DNA from: Paenibacillus sp. JQZ6Y-1 | GTDB lineage: Bacteria; Bacillota; Bacilli; Paenibacillales; Paenibacillaceae | DNA: 64,000 bases | NCBI RefSeq assembly: GCF_040719145.1 | Contig: NZ_JBFDUZ010000001.1 | Location: 682,001-746,000 of the forward strand | Direction: 5' to 3' | Part shown: positions 7,776-17,528 of the stretch, one piece after another | Numbering within the stretch: position 1 is the stretch's first letter | Layout: each line of letters begins with the position of its first letter | Made by a program: the position numbers and the translations under genes | The notes under the pieces: model-generated | Database searches by the model: none | The model's input: the letters and a program-made list of their open reading frames with translations, nothing else | Told to the model about the DNA's origin: nothing

Positions 7776-10700
7776 ATGAGAGAAGGAACAACAATTTATG
7801 AAGTGGAGCCGTGGGTAATCCGCGAGACCTCCTTTAATCCGCAATACAACCGCCGAAGCGAAACCGTATTTACCGTAGCCAATGGCTATATCGGGATGAG
7901 GGGGCATTTTGACGAAGGCATGAATGTGCCGGAAGTGGACGCGCTGAATGGTACATATCTGAACGGGTTTTACGATTCGGCAGATATTATATACGGGGAG
8001 GAAGCATTTGGGTATGCCCGCAAGCGGCAAACGATGCTGAACGTCACCGATAGCAAGATTATCGAGTTATGGATTGAGGGCGAACGCTTCAATTTGCTTG
8101 CTGGACGCATTGTCGATTACGAGCGTGTACTGGATATGCAAACTGGTATCATGACCCGCTGCATCACGTGGGAGAGTGGACGGGGGCGCCTCATCTCGCT
8201 CTGCATCGAGCGTCTGGTTTCGTTTGCCAATAAGCATGTAGCGATGATTCGCTATAAAGTAAAACCATTGAATTTTTCCGGTGAGATTACACTGGTGTCG
8301 TCATTGAACGGCGAAGTGCATAACGAGATTTCCGAGGGCGATCCGCGCGCTGGAGCTGCGTTTACTGGACAAGTTCTGCATACGATTGGCAAATCGGAAG
8401 AGGGGACGCGTATGTCGCTGGAGCAGCGCACATCCGAGACCGAATTCACTTTGCTATGTGCTGCCGATCATCGTGCCAATCTCAAGCATGAGGTGAAAAC
8501 CGAGGAGCATGAACAGCGTCTCGACAAGCATTTTGTGTTCAATTTGGAGCAGGATCAGGAAGCCGTCTTGGAAAAAGGAATTGTGTATTATACGTCCAAA
8601 GACTATGAAGTGGAGCATTTGGACATTCTTGCTCAATCCACACTCAAGGATATTATGGAGGACGGATTTGATAAGCTGGCTTCATTGCAGCGTCAGCGTC
8701 TGGATGAATTCTGGGAAACGGCAGATATTCAGGTAGAAGGCGATGAGAAGCTACAGCAAGGTCTGCGCTTTAACGCGTTTCATTTGTTCCAATCGGTGGG
8801 TCGTGATGGATTGACCAATATCGGTGCCAAAGGGATTACCGGTGAAGGATATGAGGGTCACTATTTCTGGGATACGGAAACGTATATTATGCCATTTTTC
8901 CTGTACACACAGCCCGATCTGGCGCTGCGTCTGCTGGAATTCCGCTATCATACATTGCCGAAGGCGCGTGATCGTGCTGTGGAAATGGCAGCCTTTGGTG
9001 CGCTGTATCCGTGGCGGACGATTGGCGGGGAAGAAGTATCTGCCTATTATCCGGGCGGTACCGCACAGTACCATATTGATGCCGATGTTGCGCATGCGGT
9101 CATTCAATATAGCGAAGCTGCTGGAGACGAGGAGTTTCTACGGAACAAGGGCATGGAGATTCTGGTAGAAACCTGCCGCTTTTTCCTGTCAGTGGGCGAC
9201 TGGATTCCGGGCAAAGGCTTCTGTATTAATGGTGTAACAGGACCGGATGAATACACCGCCATCGTCAACAACAATACGTATACCAATATGATGGTCAAAG
9301 ACCAGCTGGAATTTACCGTGCGTGAGCTGCGCAATTGGCGCGATAATGATGTTGCCAATTATGAGTCGACGATTCAGAGTCCGATGGGCTTGTCTGATGA
9401 TGAGATCAATGTCTGGGAGCAGGCGGCGGAATCTATTTACATCCATCGCCAGAGCGGTCTGATCGGGCAGGATGATTCCTTCTTGGATAAGGGCATCTGG
9501 GATTTTGAAAATACACCAGCAGACAAATATCCACTGCTGCTGCATTATCACCCTCTCGTTATTTATCGACATCAGGTGTTGAAGCAAGCAGATTTGATTT
9601 TGGCGATGTATATGCAAGGGCATCGGTTTACCAAAATGGAAAAGGTACGTAACTACGCATACTATGAACCGCTGACAACGCATGATTCCTCTCTGTCGGC
9701 AGCCATTCATGCGATTCTTGCTTCGGAGCTTGGTACGATGGACCCGGCATACGACTTCTTTATCCAGTCGGCACGTATGGATTTGGATGATATTCATAGT
9801 AACGTTAAGGACGGGATTCACGCCGCTTCCATGGCAGGTAGCTGGCTGACTATCGTTGGTGGCTTTGCTGGGATGCGCCAATACGCAGGGCTACTGCATT
9901 TTGAACCGAAGCTGCCACCGGGCTGGACTCGGTATAGCTTCCGTGTGCAATTCCAGAAGCGGTTGCTGGAAATTACAATTGAACAAAACCAAACGACCTA
10001 CAAGCTGCTGCGTGGCGAACCGCTGCTGATCCATCATTATGGCAATCAGTATCTGGTTGCTTTGACCCAGCCGCTGGAAATGAAAAACCGCAAACTGGGT
10101 GCAGTTATTTTCGGTCTGGAAGGTGTCCTGATTCCAATGCCAGAGCTAGAGCAGCATTATGAGATGCCAGCCGAGGAACAACGCGAACCAGCATTGGTCG
10201 GTGCCGGGGCAGAACATCGTGATTATGAAGCGGAAGATGAGAGCAAGAATCCGAATACAGGACCAACCGGCAAATGGTTTGATCAGGCAGTCAAACGCAA
10301 CAAGCAAGCGGCACAGGATGCCTCTGACAAAGCGGACAAGGAAGAGGAGCAGCATCAACAGCAAGTCGCCGCCGCCGCGCAAAAGCAAGCAGCGCTTGCA
10401 GATGACCAAAACAAAAAGTCATCGGCGAAAGCCCAAGAGGAAGTGGTCGCTCAGCCGAATGCTGATAGCGATTCATCTGATACAGCCGATCAGCAACATA
10501 CCAATAACCAGTCCGCAGCAGACAGCAAGCCAGCCGATACAAACCGTTCTGGCAATAAACGCAGCAAAGGCAAAGCTGCGGATAAAACGACCGCAGCTCG
10601 TCCAGCAGCGAATGGCGATCAGGAAGACCAAGACAAACAACGTCTGAAAAAAGCGACAGCCGACGATCCATCCGAAAGCAGCGATACAACCACAGCATCC

Positions 10701-11249
10701 TCTGCTTCATCGGATGATGGCAAAACACCTAGCACCGCAGCCGCGTCTGCATTAGGCGATGGGGAAGATACCGTGCTGGATACCGGTCATGCACCAGCGA
10801 CTCAAACCGAGCCTGCACTACCTATCGACGAGATGAGCGAACAGGAGCTACATCGCGAATTCCTGCTGCCGGGTGTGGAAAGTCTGCTGGCTCAGCTACG
10901 TGAGCAAAATGTCAAAGTGCTGCTTGCCACTGACCGCCCGGATGCGCGTCAGATTATGGAGCGCCTCGGCATGGATCACTATTTTGCCTCAATCATTCAA
11001 GCACAGGATATTACACATCCGAAGCCAGATCCAGAGAGCTTCGTACTTGCCGCAGAATCGGTAGACGTACATCCGTATCACTGTATGGTTGTCGAGGACT
11101 CCCCAGATTGCCTGCAATCTGTTCGTCAAGCGGGAATGAAGACTATCGGCGTCAGCTTGCACCATATTATGGATCACGCTCACTTTACCGTTGCCAGTCT
11201 GGAGCATTTGAATGCTGAAACGATGGAACGGTGGATGGAGATTCCTTAA
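7776..11249 (+). CDS. GH65 disaccharide phosphorylase fused to a degenerate beta-phosphoglucomutase-like HAD domain
   Basis: A 1157-aa protein. Residues 1 to about 765 are a complete glycoside hydrolase family 65 phosphorylase (maltose, trehalose or kojibiose type), which cleaves a glucose disaccharide with phosphate. The substrate-binding HYFWDTETYIMP and the general acid Glu492 in GVTGPDEYTAIVNNN are visible. A HAD motif I follows at about 776-785 but reads AVIFGLEGVL: the nucleophile Asp is Gly780 and the acid/base Asp is Glu782. About 210 residues rich in Ala, Gln, Ser, Asp and Lys then replace the cap domain. The HAD core resumes at about 1027 with PGVESLLAQL, LLATDRPDARQI, KPDPESF and VVEDSPDCLQSV. 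GAAAGGGG precedes the ATG. In the usual pathway a separate active beta-phosphoglucomutase would use the product glucose-1-phosphate. Confidence 0.85.
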   Translation: MREGTTIYEVEPWVIRETSFNPQYNRRSETVFTVANGYIGMRGHFDEGMNVPEVDALNGTYLNGFYDSADIIYGEEAFGYARKRQTMLNVTDSKIIELWIEGERFNLLAGRIVDYERVLDMQTGIMTRCITWESGRGRLISLCIERLVSFANKHVAMIRYKVKPLNFSGEITLVSSLNGEVHNEISEGDPRAGAAFTGQVLHTIGKSEEGTRMSLEQRTSETEFTLLCAADHRANLKHEVKTEEHEQRLDKHFVFNLEQDQEAVLEKGIVYYTSKDYEVEHLDILAQSTLKDIMEDGFDKLASLQRQRLDEFWETADIQVEGDEKLQQGLRFNAFHLFQSVGRDGLTNIGAKGITGEGYEGHYFWDTETYIMPFFLYTQPDLALRLLEFRYHTLPKARDRAVEMAAFGALYPWRTIGGEEVSAYYPGGTAQYHIDADVAHAVIQYSEAAGDEEFLRNKGMEILVETCRFFLSVGDWIPGKGFCINGVTGPDEYTAIVNNNTYTNMMVKDQLEFTVRELRNWRDNDVANYESTIQSPMGLSDDEINVWEQAAESIYIHRQSGLIGQDDSFLDKGIWDFENTPADKYPLLLHYHPLVIYRHQVLKQADLILAMYMQGHRFTKMEKVRNYAYYEPLTTHDSSLSAAIHAILASELGTMDPAYDFFIQSARMDLDDIHSNVKDGIHAASMAGSWLTIVGGFAGMRQYAGLLHFEPKLPPGWTRYSFRVQFQKRLLEITIEQNQTTYKLLRGEPLLIHHYGNQYLVALTQPLEMKNRKLGAVIFGLEGVLIPMPELEQHYEMPAEEQREPALVGAGAEHRDYEAEDESKNPNTGPTGKWFDQAVKRNKQAAQDASDKADKEEEQHQQQVAAAAQKQAALADDQNKKSSAKAQEEVVAQPNADSDSSDTADQQHTNNQSAADSKPADTNRSGNKRSKGKAADKTTAARPAANGDQEDQDKQRLKKATADDPSESSDTTTASSASSDDGKTPSTAAASALGDGEDTVLDTGHAPATQTEPALPIDEMSEQELHREFLLPGVESLLAQLREQNVKVLLATDRPDARQIMERLGMDHYFASIIQAQDITHPKPDPESFVLAAESVDVHPYHCMVVEDSPDCLQSVRQAGMKTIGVSLHHIMDHAHFTVASLEHLNAETMERWMEIP

Positions 11250-11371
11250 TACTTCTCGGCTTACACAAGACAAGACGAAGCGATCAAGCCAGCTACAATG
11301 AACATGGATATGGATAGACTGCATATAACTTTATCGTCTATCTCAACATCCATACAAATGGATAAATGAAC

Positions 11372-11422
11372 AAAGCACCTCCGGCTTCCTGCTTGATACA
11401 GGAAACCAGAGGTGCTTTTTGT
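11372..11422 (+). terminator. Terminator of the GH65 gene
   Basis: AAAGCACCTC (from 11373) pairs with GAGGTGCTTT (ending 11419), with an inner TTCCTG/CAGGAA stem, then TTTTT. Confidence 0.8.
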
Positions 11423-11453
11423 CTATGTCAATTTGTTTAGGTCTACCACATAT

Positions 11454-11496
11454 AAAAAGCGCCTATGTCACAATACACAGTGAACATAGACGCTTT
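11454..11496 (-). terminator. Terminator of corA
   Basis: On the minus strand AAAGCGTCTATGT pairs with ACATAGGCGCTTT and is followed by a U-rich tail. It lies just downstream of the corA stop. Confidence 0.75.
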
Positions 11497-11563
11497 ACAT
11501 GATACAACTTACATGAACAATCCGCGTGGTGCCAGCTAACGAAGCCGTATGAATGACTTCCTT

Positions 11564-12499
11564 TCAGATCCAATCGCGTTTGCGGAAGGTGAAGAACATG
11601 GTCAGACCGAGCACGATCATAATACCGATGACCATCGGATAACCGAACGGCCATTTCAGCTCTGGCATATTTTCAAAGTTCATTCCGTAAATGCCCGTAA
11701 TGACCGTGAGCGGCATGAATATCGTCGTAATGGCGGTAAATACGCGCATGATTTCGTTCGCACGGTTGGCGATACTCGATTGGTATGCCTCACGTAAGTT
11801 GCCCATCAGATCGCGGAATGTATCAAACATCTCGGATACTTTCACGGCATTCTCGTACACGTCGCTAAAATATTTTTGCAGCTGATCGTCGATCAGACGC
11901 AAATCTTTTTTGTTGAGCGTGTTGATTACTTCACGCTGCGGACCCAGTACGCGTTTGAGCCATAGGATCTCGCCGCGCAGACCGATGATTTCATTCAGAT
12001 GCGACTTTTTCGTATTCATCAGAATGCTTTCTTCCAGCCGTTCAATCTGGTCTTCAATCCGATCACCGACGGTGAAGTAGTTGTCCACCACCAGATCGAC
12101 CAGCAGATACATGAACTTATCTGGACGACTAACTTCCTCTTCCCACAAAATTGGTTTGAGGGTGCGCAGCTCGCTGATTTTCTGCTTGGTCACAGTAATG
12201 ATAAAATGCCGTCCCAAGAAAATGTTTAGTGCGCGCAGGAAAATCTCTTCATCGTCAAACCGAATACTGTTCACGACGATAAAGTAGTGATTTTCGTAGA
12301 TTTCGATTTTTGGACGCTGCTCCTCATCGCCCATCATGTCCTCAACCGCTAGATCATGCAGCATAAAGAGCGGCTGAAGCAGGATCAGATCATCAAGACC
12401 AGCGTCTATCCAGTAGAAGCCTTCCTCCGGTGCAACCAGTGTTTCATTAATATCATCAACCAGCGTGAAATTGCCGGCGTTTACGTGCCGAATTTTCAT
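11564..12499 (-). CDS. corA: CorA family magnesium/divalent cation channel
   Basis: A 311-aa inner-membrane Mg2+ channel subunit. It has a large acidic cytoplasmic N-terminal domain, a long helix (about residues 160-250) and two C-terminal membrane segments. The first ends in the signature YGMNFENMPE that forms the selectivity loop, and the second is GYPMVIGIMIVLGLTMFF before the basic C-terminus FRKRDWI. ATG 12499 follows GGAGTAG on the minus strand, so the upstream in-frame codons are probably not translated. It is monocistronic and convergent with the GH65 gene. Confidence 0.92.
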   Translation of the reverse strand: MKIRHVNAGNFTLVDDINETLVAPEEGFYWIDAGLDDLILLQPLFMLHDLAVEDMMGDEEQRPKIEIYENHYFIVVNSIRFDDEEIFLRALNIFLGRHFIITVTKQKISELRTLKPILWEEEVSRPDKFMYLLVDLVVDNYFTVGDRIEDQIERLEESILMNTKKSHLNEIIGLRGEILWLKRVLGPQREVINTLNKKDLRLIDDQLQKYFSDVYENAVKVSEMFDTFRDLMGNLREAYQSSIANRANEIMRVFTAITTIFMPLTVITGIYGMNFENMPELKWPFGYPMVIGIMIVLGLTMFFTFRKRDWI

Positions 12500-12587
12500 A
12501 GTATGCTCTACTCCTTTTTCATATAAATGAGCAGGAAAGAGACGGCAATTGTACACACTTATTTAAAGCTTCGCTATAATCTGAAAA

Positions 12588-12689
12588 TTACATTTTCAAC
12601 ATGGCGCGCTCCTCCGGTATCCTATTGTCGTTTTCTTCCTGCGATTGAGTGGACTCCTCTTGCCAGCTACTCCTCGGGTCGCCTTCCAT
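12588..12689 (-). CDS. Possible 33-aa acidic small protein
   Basis: A short frame reading MEGDPRSSWQEE then a Gln/Glu-rich stretch, ending RAMLKM. It is preceded at good spacing by AGAGGTGA. It would be a highly charged cytoplasmic peptide. It lies between corA and the divergent S-box leader. I do not recognise it; only the ribosome site supports it. Confidence 0.35.
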   Translation of the reverse strand: MEGDPRSSWQEESTQSQEENDNRIPEERAMLKM

Positions 12690-12977
12690 CTTGAAATTCA
12701 CCTCTTTGAAATAAATTGAATAACGCCATGTTTTGCGAAAAACATGAAAATGCGCCAAATACTTGTTAAGTATACCGTGGTGACAGCAGGCTTTCAAGCT
12801 TAAATCATTCAGCCACCGTATAAGTTGTATATCGGCAGAACTTACCCTTGACGATAGGTATAACGATGGTATACGATATCGTATATCCAATCCGGTGATG
12901 GTTCATAACGAACATCCCATATTGGACCTATTAACAGCACATCTTTTGTTTTTACCCCATAATCAAATACAGCGAAT

Positions 12978-13120
12978 CTTATCAAGAGCAGGCGGAGGGA
13001 CTAGCCCTATGAAGCCCGGCAACCGGCAGTCATATACTGTACGGTGCTAATTCTAGCAGAGATACAGGTACATCCTACGATGAAGTATCTGGTATCTGCT
13101 GACAGATGAGAGAGGCGCTA
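12978..13120 (+). ncRNA. SAM-I (S-box) riboswitch
   Basis: The conserved S-box blocks are all present: CTTATCAAGAGC at 12978, GGCGGAGGGACTAGCCC, GAAGCCCGGCAACC, GGTGCTAATTC and the closing AGATGAGAG. SAM binding would favour the terminator that follows, shutting the methionine operon when SAM is plentiful. Confidence 0.95.
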
Positions 13121-13143
13121 TATAGACGCATCTTTTGCGGATA

Positions 13144-13184
13144 TGACCTTTCTCAGTATGTTTTTGGAGAAAGGTCTTTTTGCG
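13144..13184 (+). terminator. Riboswitch-controlled terminator
   Basis: GACCTTTCTC pairs with GAGAAAGGTC and is followed by TTTTT. It lies directly after the S-box aptamer and before metA. Confidence 0.9.
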
Positions 13185-13263
13185 TTACACATCGCAACTC
13201 TCCTTCCATCATGCGGGCAGCTGCTCGGCTGTATTATCCACACATTTCAAGGAGTGAATCAAT

Positions 13264-14205
13264 ATGCCAATCAAAATCCCAGACAGTTTACCGGCGAAAG
13301 AGATCCTTTCCGGGGAAAATATTTTCGTGATGGATGAATCGCGCGCGTACCAGCAGGACATTCGTCCGCTGCGTATCGCTTTGCTGAATCTCATGCCAAC
13401 GAAGGAGACGACCGAGACGCAACTGCTACGATTGCTGAGTAACAGTCCGCTGCAAGTGGACATTTATCTGCTGCATACGCGTTCCCATATCTCCAAGAAC
13501 ACATCGGCTGAATATCTGAATACCTTTTACAAAACGTTTCCTGAAGTCAAGCATTTGCGCTTTGACGGTCTGATCGTAACAGGTGCGCCTGTAGAGACGA
13601 TGGATTTTGAAGATGTGAATTATTGGGAAGAGATTCAGGAGATTTTTGAATGGAGCAAATCGAACGTCACCTCGACCATGCACATTTGTTGGGCATCACA
13701 GGCGGGCTTGTACCATCACTTCGGCGTACCAAAAGTCGATCTGCCGGAGAAATGCTTTGGCGTATTCCCGCATACGCTCAACAAAAACAATGTGCCGCTG
13801 CTGAGAGGGTTTGACGAATTATATTTTGCCCCGCATTCTCGTCATACCGAAGTGCGGCGTGAAGATATTGAAAACGTACCAGAGCTAGAAATTCTGTCCG
13901 AGTCGGAAGAAGCTGGTATCTATATCGTAGCGACCAAAGACGGCAAGCAAATCTTCGTCACCGGTCATTCCGAATACGATCCGCTTTCCTTGAAATGGGA
14001 ATACGATCGCGACATCGCACGCGGTATGGACATCGCCGTTCCGAAGAATTACTATCCCAACGACGATCCAACTCGTACACCGCCGTCCATCTGGCGCGCA
14101 CATGCGAACTTGCTATTTTCTAACTGGCTCAACTATTACGTATACCAAGAGACACCATACGATCTGGAAGCGGAAAAAGCCGAAATTGGTCTATATTCCA
14201 TTTAA
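13264..14205 (+). CDS. metA: Homoserine O-acyltransferase MetA, probably acetyl-CoA-specific
   Basis: A 313-aa MetA that activates homoserine for methionine synthesis. The catalytic Cys142 is in [11 protein letters not shown]; His235 and Glu237 are in [10 protein letters not shown]. Residue 111 is Glu (GAPVETMDF). In characterised MetA proteins Glu at 111 goes with acetyl-CoA and Gly with succinyl-CoA, so this should make O-acetylhomoserine despite the usual 'succinyltransferase' label. CAAGGAGTG precedes the ATG. It is the first gene of the S-box operon and supplies the substrate used by MetI downstream. Confidence 0.93.
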   Translation: MPIKIPDSLPAKEILSGENIFVMDESRAYQQDIRPLRIALLNLMPTKETTETQLLRLLSNSPLQVDIYLLHTRSHISKNTSAEYLNTFYKTFPEVKHLRFDGLIVTGAPVETMDFEDVNYWEEIQEIFEWSKSNVTSTMHICWASQAGLYHHFGVPKVDLPEKCFGVFPHTLNKNNVPLLRGFDELYFAPHSRHTEVRREDIENVPELEILSESEEAGIYIVATKDGKQIFVTGHSEYDPLSLKWEYDRDIARGMDIAVPKNYYPNDDPTRTPPSIWRAHANLLFSNWLNYYVYQETPYDLEAEKAEIGLYSI

Positions 14206-14206
14206 T

Positions 14207-14662
14207 ATGGAGACAAACGGAAACCATTCATCCAATCGGAGTTTGCATCAGGAACTGGAAGAAGCATGCTCAATAGGGCATATCCGCAACTATAAGGTGG
14301 ATGCTGCAGAAGATGTTATTCGAGCCATTGAGAGTATCTATGTGGACGGCGCACCTCGCGCATGGTGGCTCAGACTACAACATGTGGTGCATAAACAGCA
14401 TTCAGACAATGATCAGTGGTATGTGGATATTAAGCGTATTGTTCGTCAATACTGTGCTTCTGACATATTGGCAAATCAGAAACTGTTGTTTGTTGTTGAT
14501 GAAGATAATGAGAGACATCATGTTTATGCTTTGACATTGGATGAAATCATACATGTTATCGCGGAATGCCGCTTTTTTGAATATTATATTTGTCCTAACG
14601 ATTACGCATGGTTGCTATGCGAGAACGAACATGGAGAGTTTCTTATCTGCAAGTGTTCATGA
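14207..14662 (+). CDS. Uncharacterised protein inside the methionine operon
   Basis: A 151-aa hypothetical protein starting 2 bases after the metA stop and probably translated by coupling, since no strong ribosome site is visible. It is soluble and Trp/His-rich (PRAWWLRLQHVVHKQH). It ends in FFEYYICPNDYAWLLCENEHG, a pattern that reminds me of small Bacillales immunity or DUF proteins; that is a weak impression. No catalytic motif is recognised. Its later half looks AT-richer than metA and metI, so it may be a late insertion into the operon. Confidence 0.65.
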   Translation: METNGNHSSNRSLHQELEEACSIGHIRNYKVDAAEDVIRAIESIYVDGAPRAWWLRLQHVVHKQHSDNDQWYVDIKRIVRQYCASDILANQKLLFVVDEDNERHHVYALTLDEIIHVIAECRFFEYYICPNDYAWLLCENEHGEFLICKCS

Positions 14663-14727
14663 TGAGGTACTGCATGATTTGAAGAACTTATCAAATTTGA
14701 ATTGGATATCTGAGGAGGAAGTAATGT

Positions 14728-15918
14728 ATGACGGAACACAAAAAGAATGAATCTTCGCTTAGTATTGAAAGCCGGTTGGCACAGATCGGGTCGATCAACG
14801 AGCCGGTAACAGGAGCTGTGAATTTCCCTATCTACCATTCCACTGCATTCCGTCATCCAGCACTTGGACAAAGCACAGGCTTTGACTACATTCGTACGAC
14901 CAACCCAACGCGTGCCGTACTGGAAGAAGCCGCAGCTGGACTGGAATCTGGCGATGCAGGCTTTGCCTGTAGCTCCGGCATGGCGGCGCTGCAAACGATC
15001 TTCGCACTGTTCGGTCAAGGTGATCATCTGATCGTCTCGCTTGATCTGTACGGCGGAACATACCGTTTGCTAGAGCGCATCCTGTCCAAATTCGGCGTGA
15101 CCGCATCGTATGTAGATACAAATGATCTAGAAGCGATGGACAAAATCGTACAGGATAATACGCGTGCCGTATTTATCGAAACACCGACCAATCCGCTGAT
15201 GATGATTACCGATATTGAGGCGGTAGCAACATGGGCAAAACAATATAATCTACTGACCATCGTGGATAACACACTGCTGTCGCCGTTTTTCCAGCGTCCG
15301 ATTGAGCTAGGTGCTGATATTGTCGTACACAGTGCGACCAAATATCTGGGCGGACACAACGACGTTCTTGCCGGATTGATCATCACCAAAGGCAAGGAAT
15401 TGTCCGATGAGATGGCATTTTTGCATAATTCCATCGGTGCAGTATTGTCCCCTAACGATTCGTATCAGCTGATGAAAGGCATGAAGACATTGGCGCTGCG
15501 CATGGAACGTCATGAATACAATGCAACAACGATTGCGAATCATCTGTTGAAGCACCCACAAATTGCCGAAGTGTTCTACCCAGCATTGCCAGATCATCCG
15601 GGGCATGAGGTGCAAAATCGTCAATCCAGCGGAAACACAGGCATTTTCTCCTTCAAAGTGAAGGATGCGCGTTATATCGAGCCGATCTTGCGTAGCATTA
15701 AGCTGATTGCATTTGCCGAAAGTCTAGGCGGTGTAGAATCACTGATGACCTATCCAGCCATTCAGACCCATGCGGACATTCCACTGGAAATCCGCGATGC
15801 GATTGGTGTAGACGATCGTCTGCTACGTTTCTCCGTTGGTATTGAACATGTAGATGATCTGATCGCTGATCTGGATCAAGCGCTGGAAGCCGCACGACTT
15901 GAAGTAGAAGGAGCGTGA
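14728..15918 (+). CDS. metI: MetI: cystathionine gamma-synthase / O-acetylhomoserine thiolyase
   Basis: A 396-aa PLP enzyme of the Cys/Met metabolism family. It joins O-acetylhomoserine with cysteine (or sulfide) to give cystathionine (or homocysteine). The cofactor lysine is K205 in SATKYLGGHNDVLAG; other family blocks are YIRTTNPTRAVLE, FACSSGMAAL and SLGGVESL. GGAGGAAG precedes the ATG. It sits 6 bases before metC, matching the Bacillus metI-metC pair, so MetI over MetB or MetY is favoured by context. Confidence 0.92.
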   Translation: MTEHKKNESSLSIESRLAQIGSINEPVTGAVNFPIYHSTAFRHPALGQSTGFDYIRTTNPTRAVLEEAAAGLESGDAGFACSSGMAALQTIFALFGQGDHLIVSLDLYGGTYRLLERILSKFGVTASYVDTNDLEAMDKIVQDNTRAVFIETPTNPLMMITDIEAVATWAKQYNLLTIVDNTLLSPFFQRPIELGADIVVHSATKYLGGHNDVLAGLIITKGKELSDEMAFLHNSIGAVLSPNDSYQLMKGMKTLALRMERHEYNATTIANHLLKHPQIAEVFYPALPDHPGHEVQNRQSSGNTGIFSFKVKDARYIEPILRSIKLIAFAESLGGVESLMTYPAIQTHADIPLEIRDAIGVDDRLLRFSVGIEHVDDLIADLDQALEAARLEVEGA

Positions 15919-15924
15919 TTCGAT

Positions 15925-17169
15925 ATGACCCATTCCGGTAACGAACAGAACAAGAGCGGTGTTAGTCAGTTGGAGCCTAGACATGGCAGCAGTCATGCCG
16001 GGCGCGGTACAGGAAGCAAGTCATACAGAGAACGCAGTTTTGAAACGAAATTGATTCATTTTGGCGCTGAGATCGATCCGGTAACGGGTGCATCCAGTGT
16101 GCCGATTTATCAGGCATCCACCTTTCATCAGGAGGATATTCTGAATCCGCCGCAGCATGATTATAGCCGTTCCGGCAATCCAACGCGGCAGGCATTGGAA
16201 GATTATATTGCACTGCTGGAAGGCGGAGCAAGTGGATTTGCCTTTGCTTCCGGTATGGCTGCCATTTCGACCGCATTTCTGATCTTGTCCGCAGGCGATC
16301 ATGTAATTGTAACCGAGGATGTGTATGGTGGTACGTATCGGTTTCTGACCACAGTGCTGAATCGGATGAATGTGGAGATTAGCTTTGTCGATATGACCAA
16401 TTTGGAGCAGGTAAAAGGCGCATTGCGTCCCAATACACGTGCTGTGTATATGGAAACACCGTCCAACCCCACGCTAAAAATCACCGATATTGGTGCGGTA
16501 ACCAAGTGGGCACAGGACAATCATCTGCTGACGATGCTGGATAATACGTTTATGACCCCGTATTACCAGCGTCCGATTGAGTTAGGTGTCGATATTATTC
16601 TGCATAGCGCGACTAAGTTTCTATGCGGTCACAGCGATGTGCTGGCAGGGCTTGCCGTAGCGCGTACGCCAGAGCTGGGCAAACAGCTCAAGCATCTGCA
16701 AAATGGACTTGGCACCGTACTTGGTCCACAGGATTCATGGCTGTTAATGCGCGGAATGAAGACGCTCGGCGCACGGATGGCACATACTGAAAAAAGCACT
16801 GCCATTATCGCTGATTGGCTGAACAACCGTGATGATATTCATGCCTTATATTATCCGGGGTTGAGCAGTCATCCGGGGCATACTATTCAAGCCGCGCAAT
16901 CGAGCGGATTTGGCTCGGTATTATCGTTCGACGTCGGGTCTGGTGAACGTGCCAAGCAGGTACTGGATCGTGTGCAGCTTCCATTGGTAGCAGTGAGTCT
17001 GGGAGCGGTAGAAAGTATTCTGTCGTATCCGCCAACCATGTCGCACGCGGCGATGGGCGCAACGGTTCGTGCAGAGCGTGGCATTACCGACGGTCTGCTG
17101 CGTTTGTCGGTTGGACTAGAGGATGTCAACGATCTGATCGCCGATCTGGAGCAAGCACTGGCAGATTGA
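15925..17169 (+). CDS. metC: Cystathionine beta-lyase MetC
   Basis: A 414-aa PLP enzyme, paralogous to MetI, that cleaves cystathionine to homocysteine, pyruvate and ammonia. The PLP lysine is K231 in SATKFLCGHSDVLAG; FDYSRSGNPTR-type and SLGAVESI blocks are present. The first ~38 residues are a polar Gly/Ser/His-rich extension, so the true start may be internal. The ATG has AGGAGCG from the metI end upstream. It is the last gene of the S-box operon. Confidence 0.9.
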   Translation: MTHSGNEQNKSGVSQLEPRHGSSHAGRGTGSKSYRERSFETKLIHFGAEIDPVTGASSVPIYQASTFHQEDILNPPQHDYSRSGNPTRQALEDYIALLEGGASGFAFASGMAAISTAFLILSAGDHVIVTEDVYGGTYRFLTTVLNRMNVEISFVDMTNLEQVKGALRPNTRAVYMETPSNPTLKITDIGAVTKWAQDNHLLTMLDNTFMTPYYQRPIELGVDIILHSATKFLCGHSDVLAGLAVARTPELGKQLKHLQNGLGTVLGPQDSWLLMRGMKTLGARMAHTEKSTAIIADWLNNRDDIHALYYPGLSSHPGHTIQAAQSSGFGSVLSFDVGSGERAKQVLDRVQLPLVAVSLGAVESILSYPPTMSHAAMGATVRAERGITDGLLRLSVGLEDVNDLIADLEQALAD

Positions 17170-17280
17170 TGGATGTATTGGCTACTGGAAGATTGTTACT
17201 CGAATAGTATGAATACAGGGCAAGATTATACAAGATTATAAATGTAGGGAAGATTATGAATGTAGAGCAGTATATAGTAG

Positions 17281-17320
17281 AAAGCCGGTATTCCTGTATC
17301 ATACGGGAGCCGGCTTTTTA
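17281..17320 (+). terminator. Terminator of the methionine operon
   Basis: AAAGCCGG pairs with CCGGCTTT and a T run follows. Confidence 0.85.
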
Positions 17321-17528
17321 ATATTTTGATATTTCATTAATAGGAATGATACGGTTTAAGCATCGCCTTTATCCCTAATCATCAGTAATAATTGCAAGCG
17401 TTATCAATATCATCTACCGTTTACATCCTCTTTCAACGGGTAATGACCATACGTAAGAAGTATCCGTGAAGCATGATGACATGTAGCCATTTTGTTTCTC
17501 AAAAAACCATCACACGGAGGACCTGACT

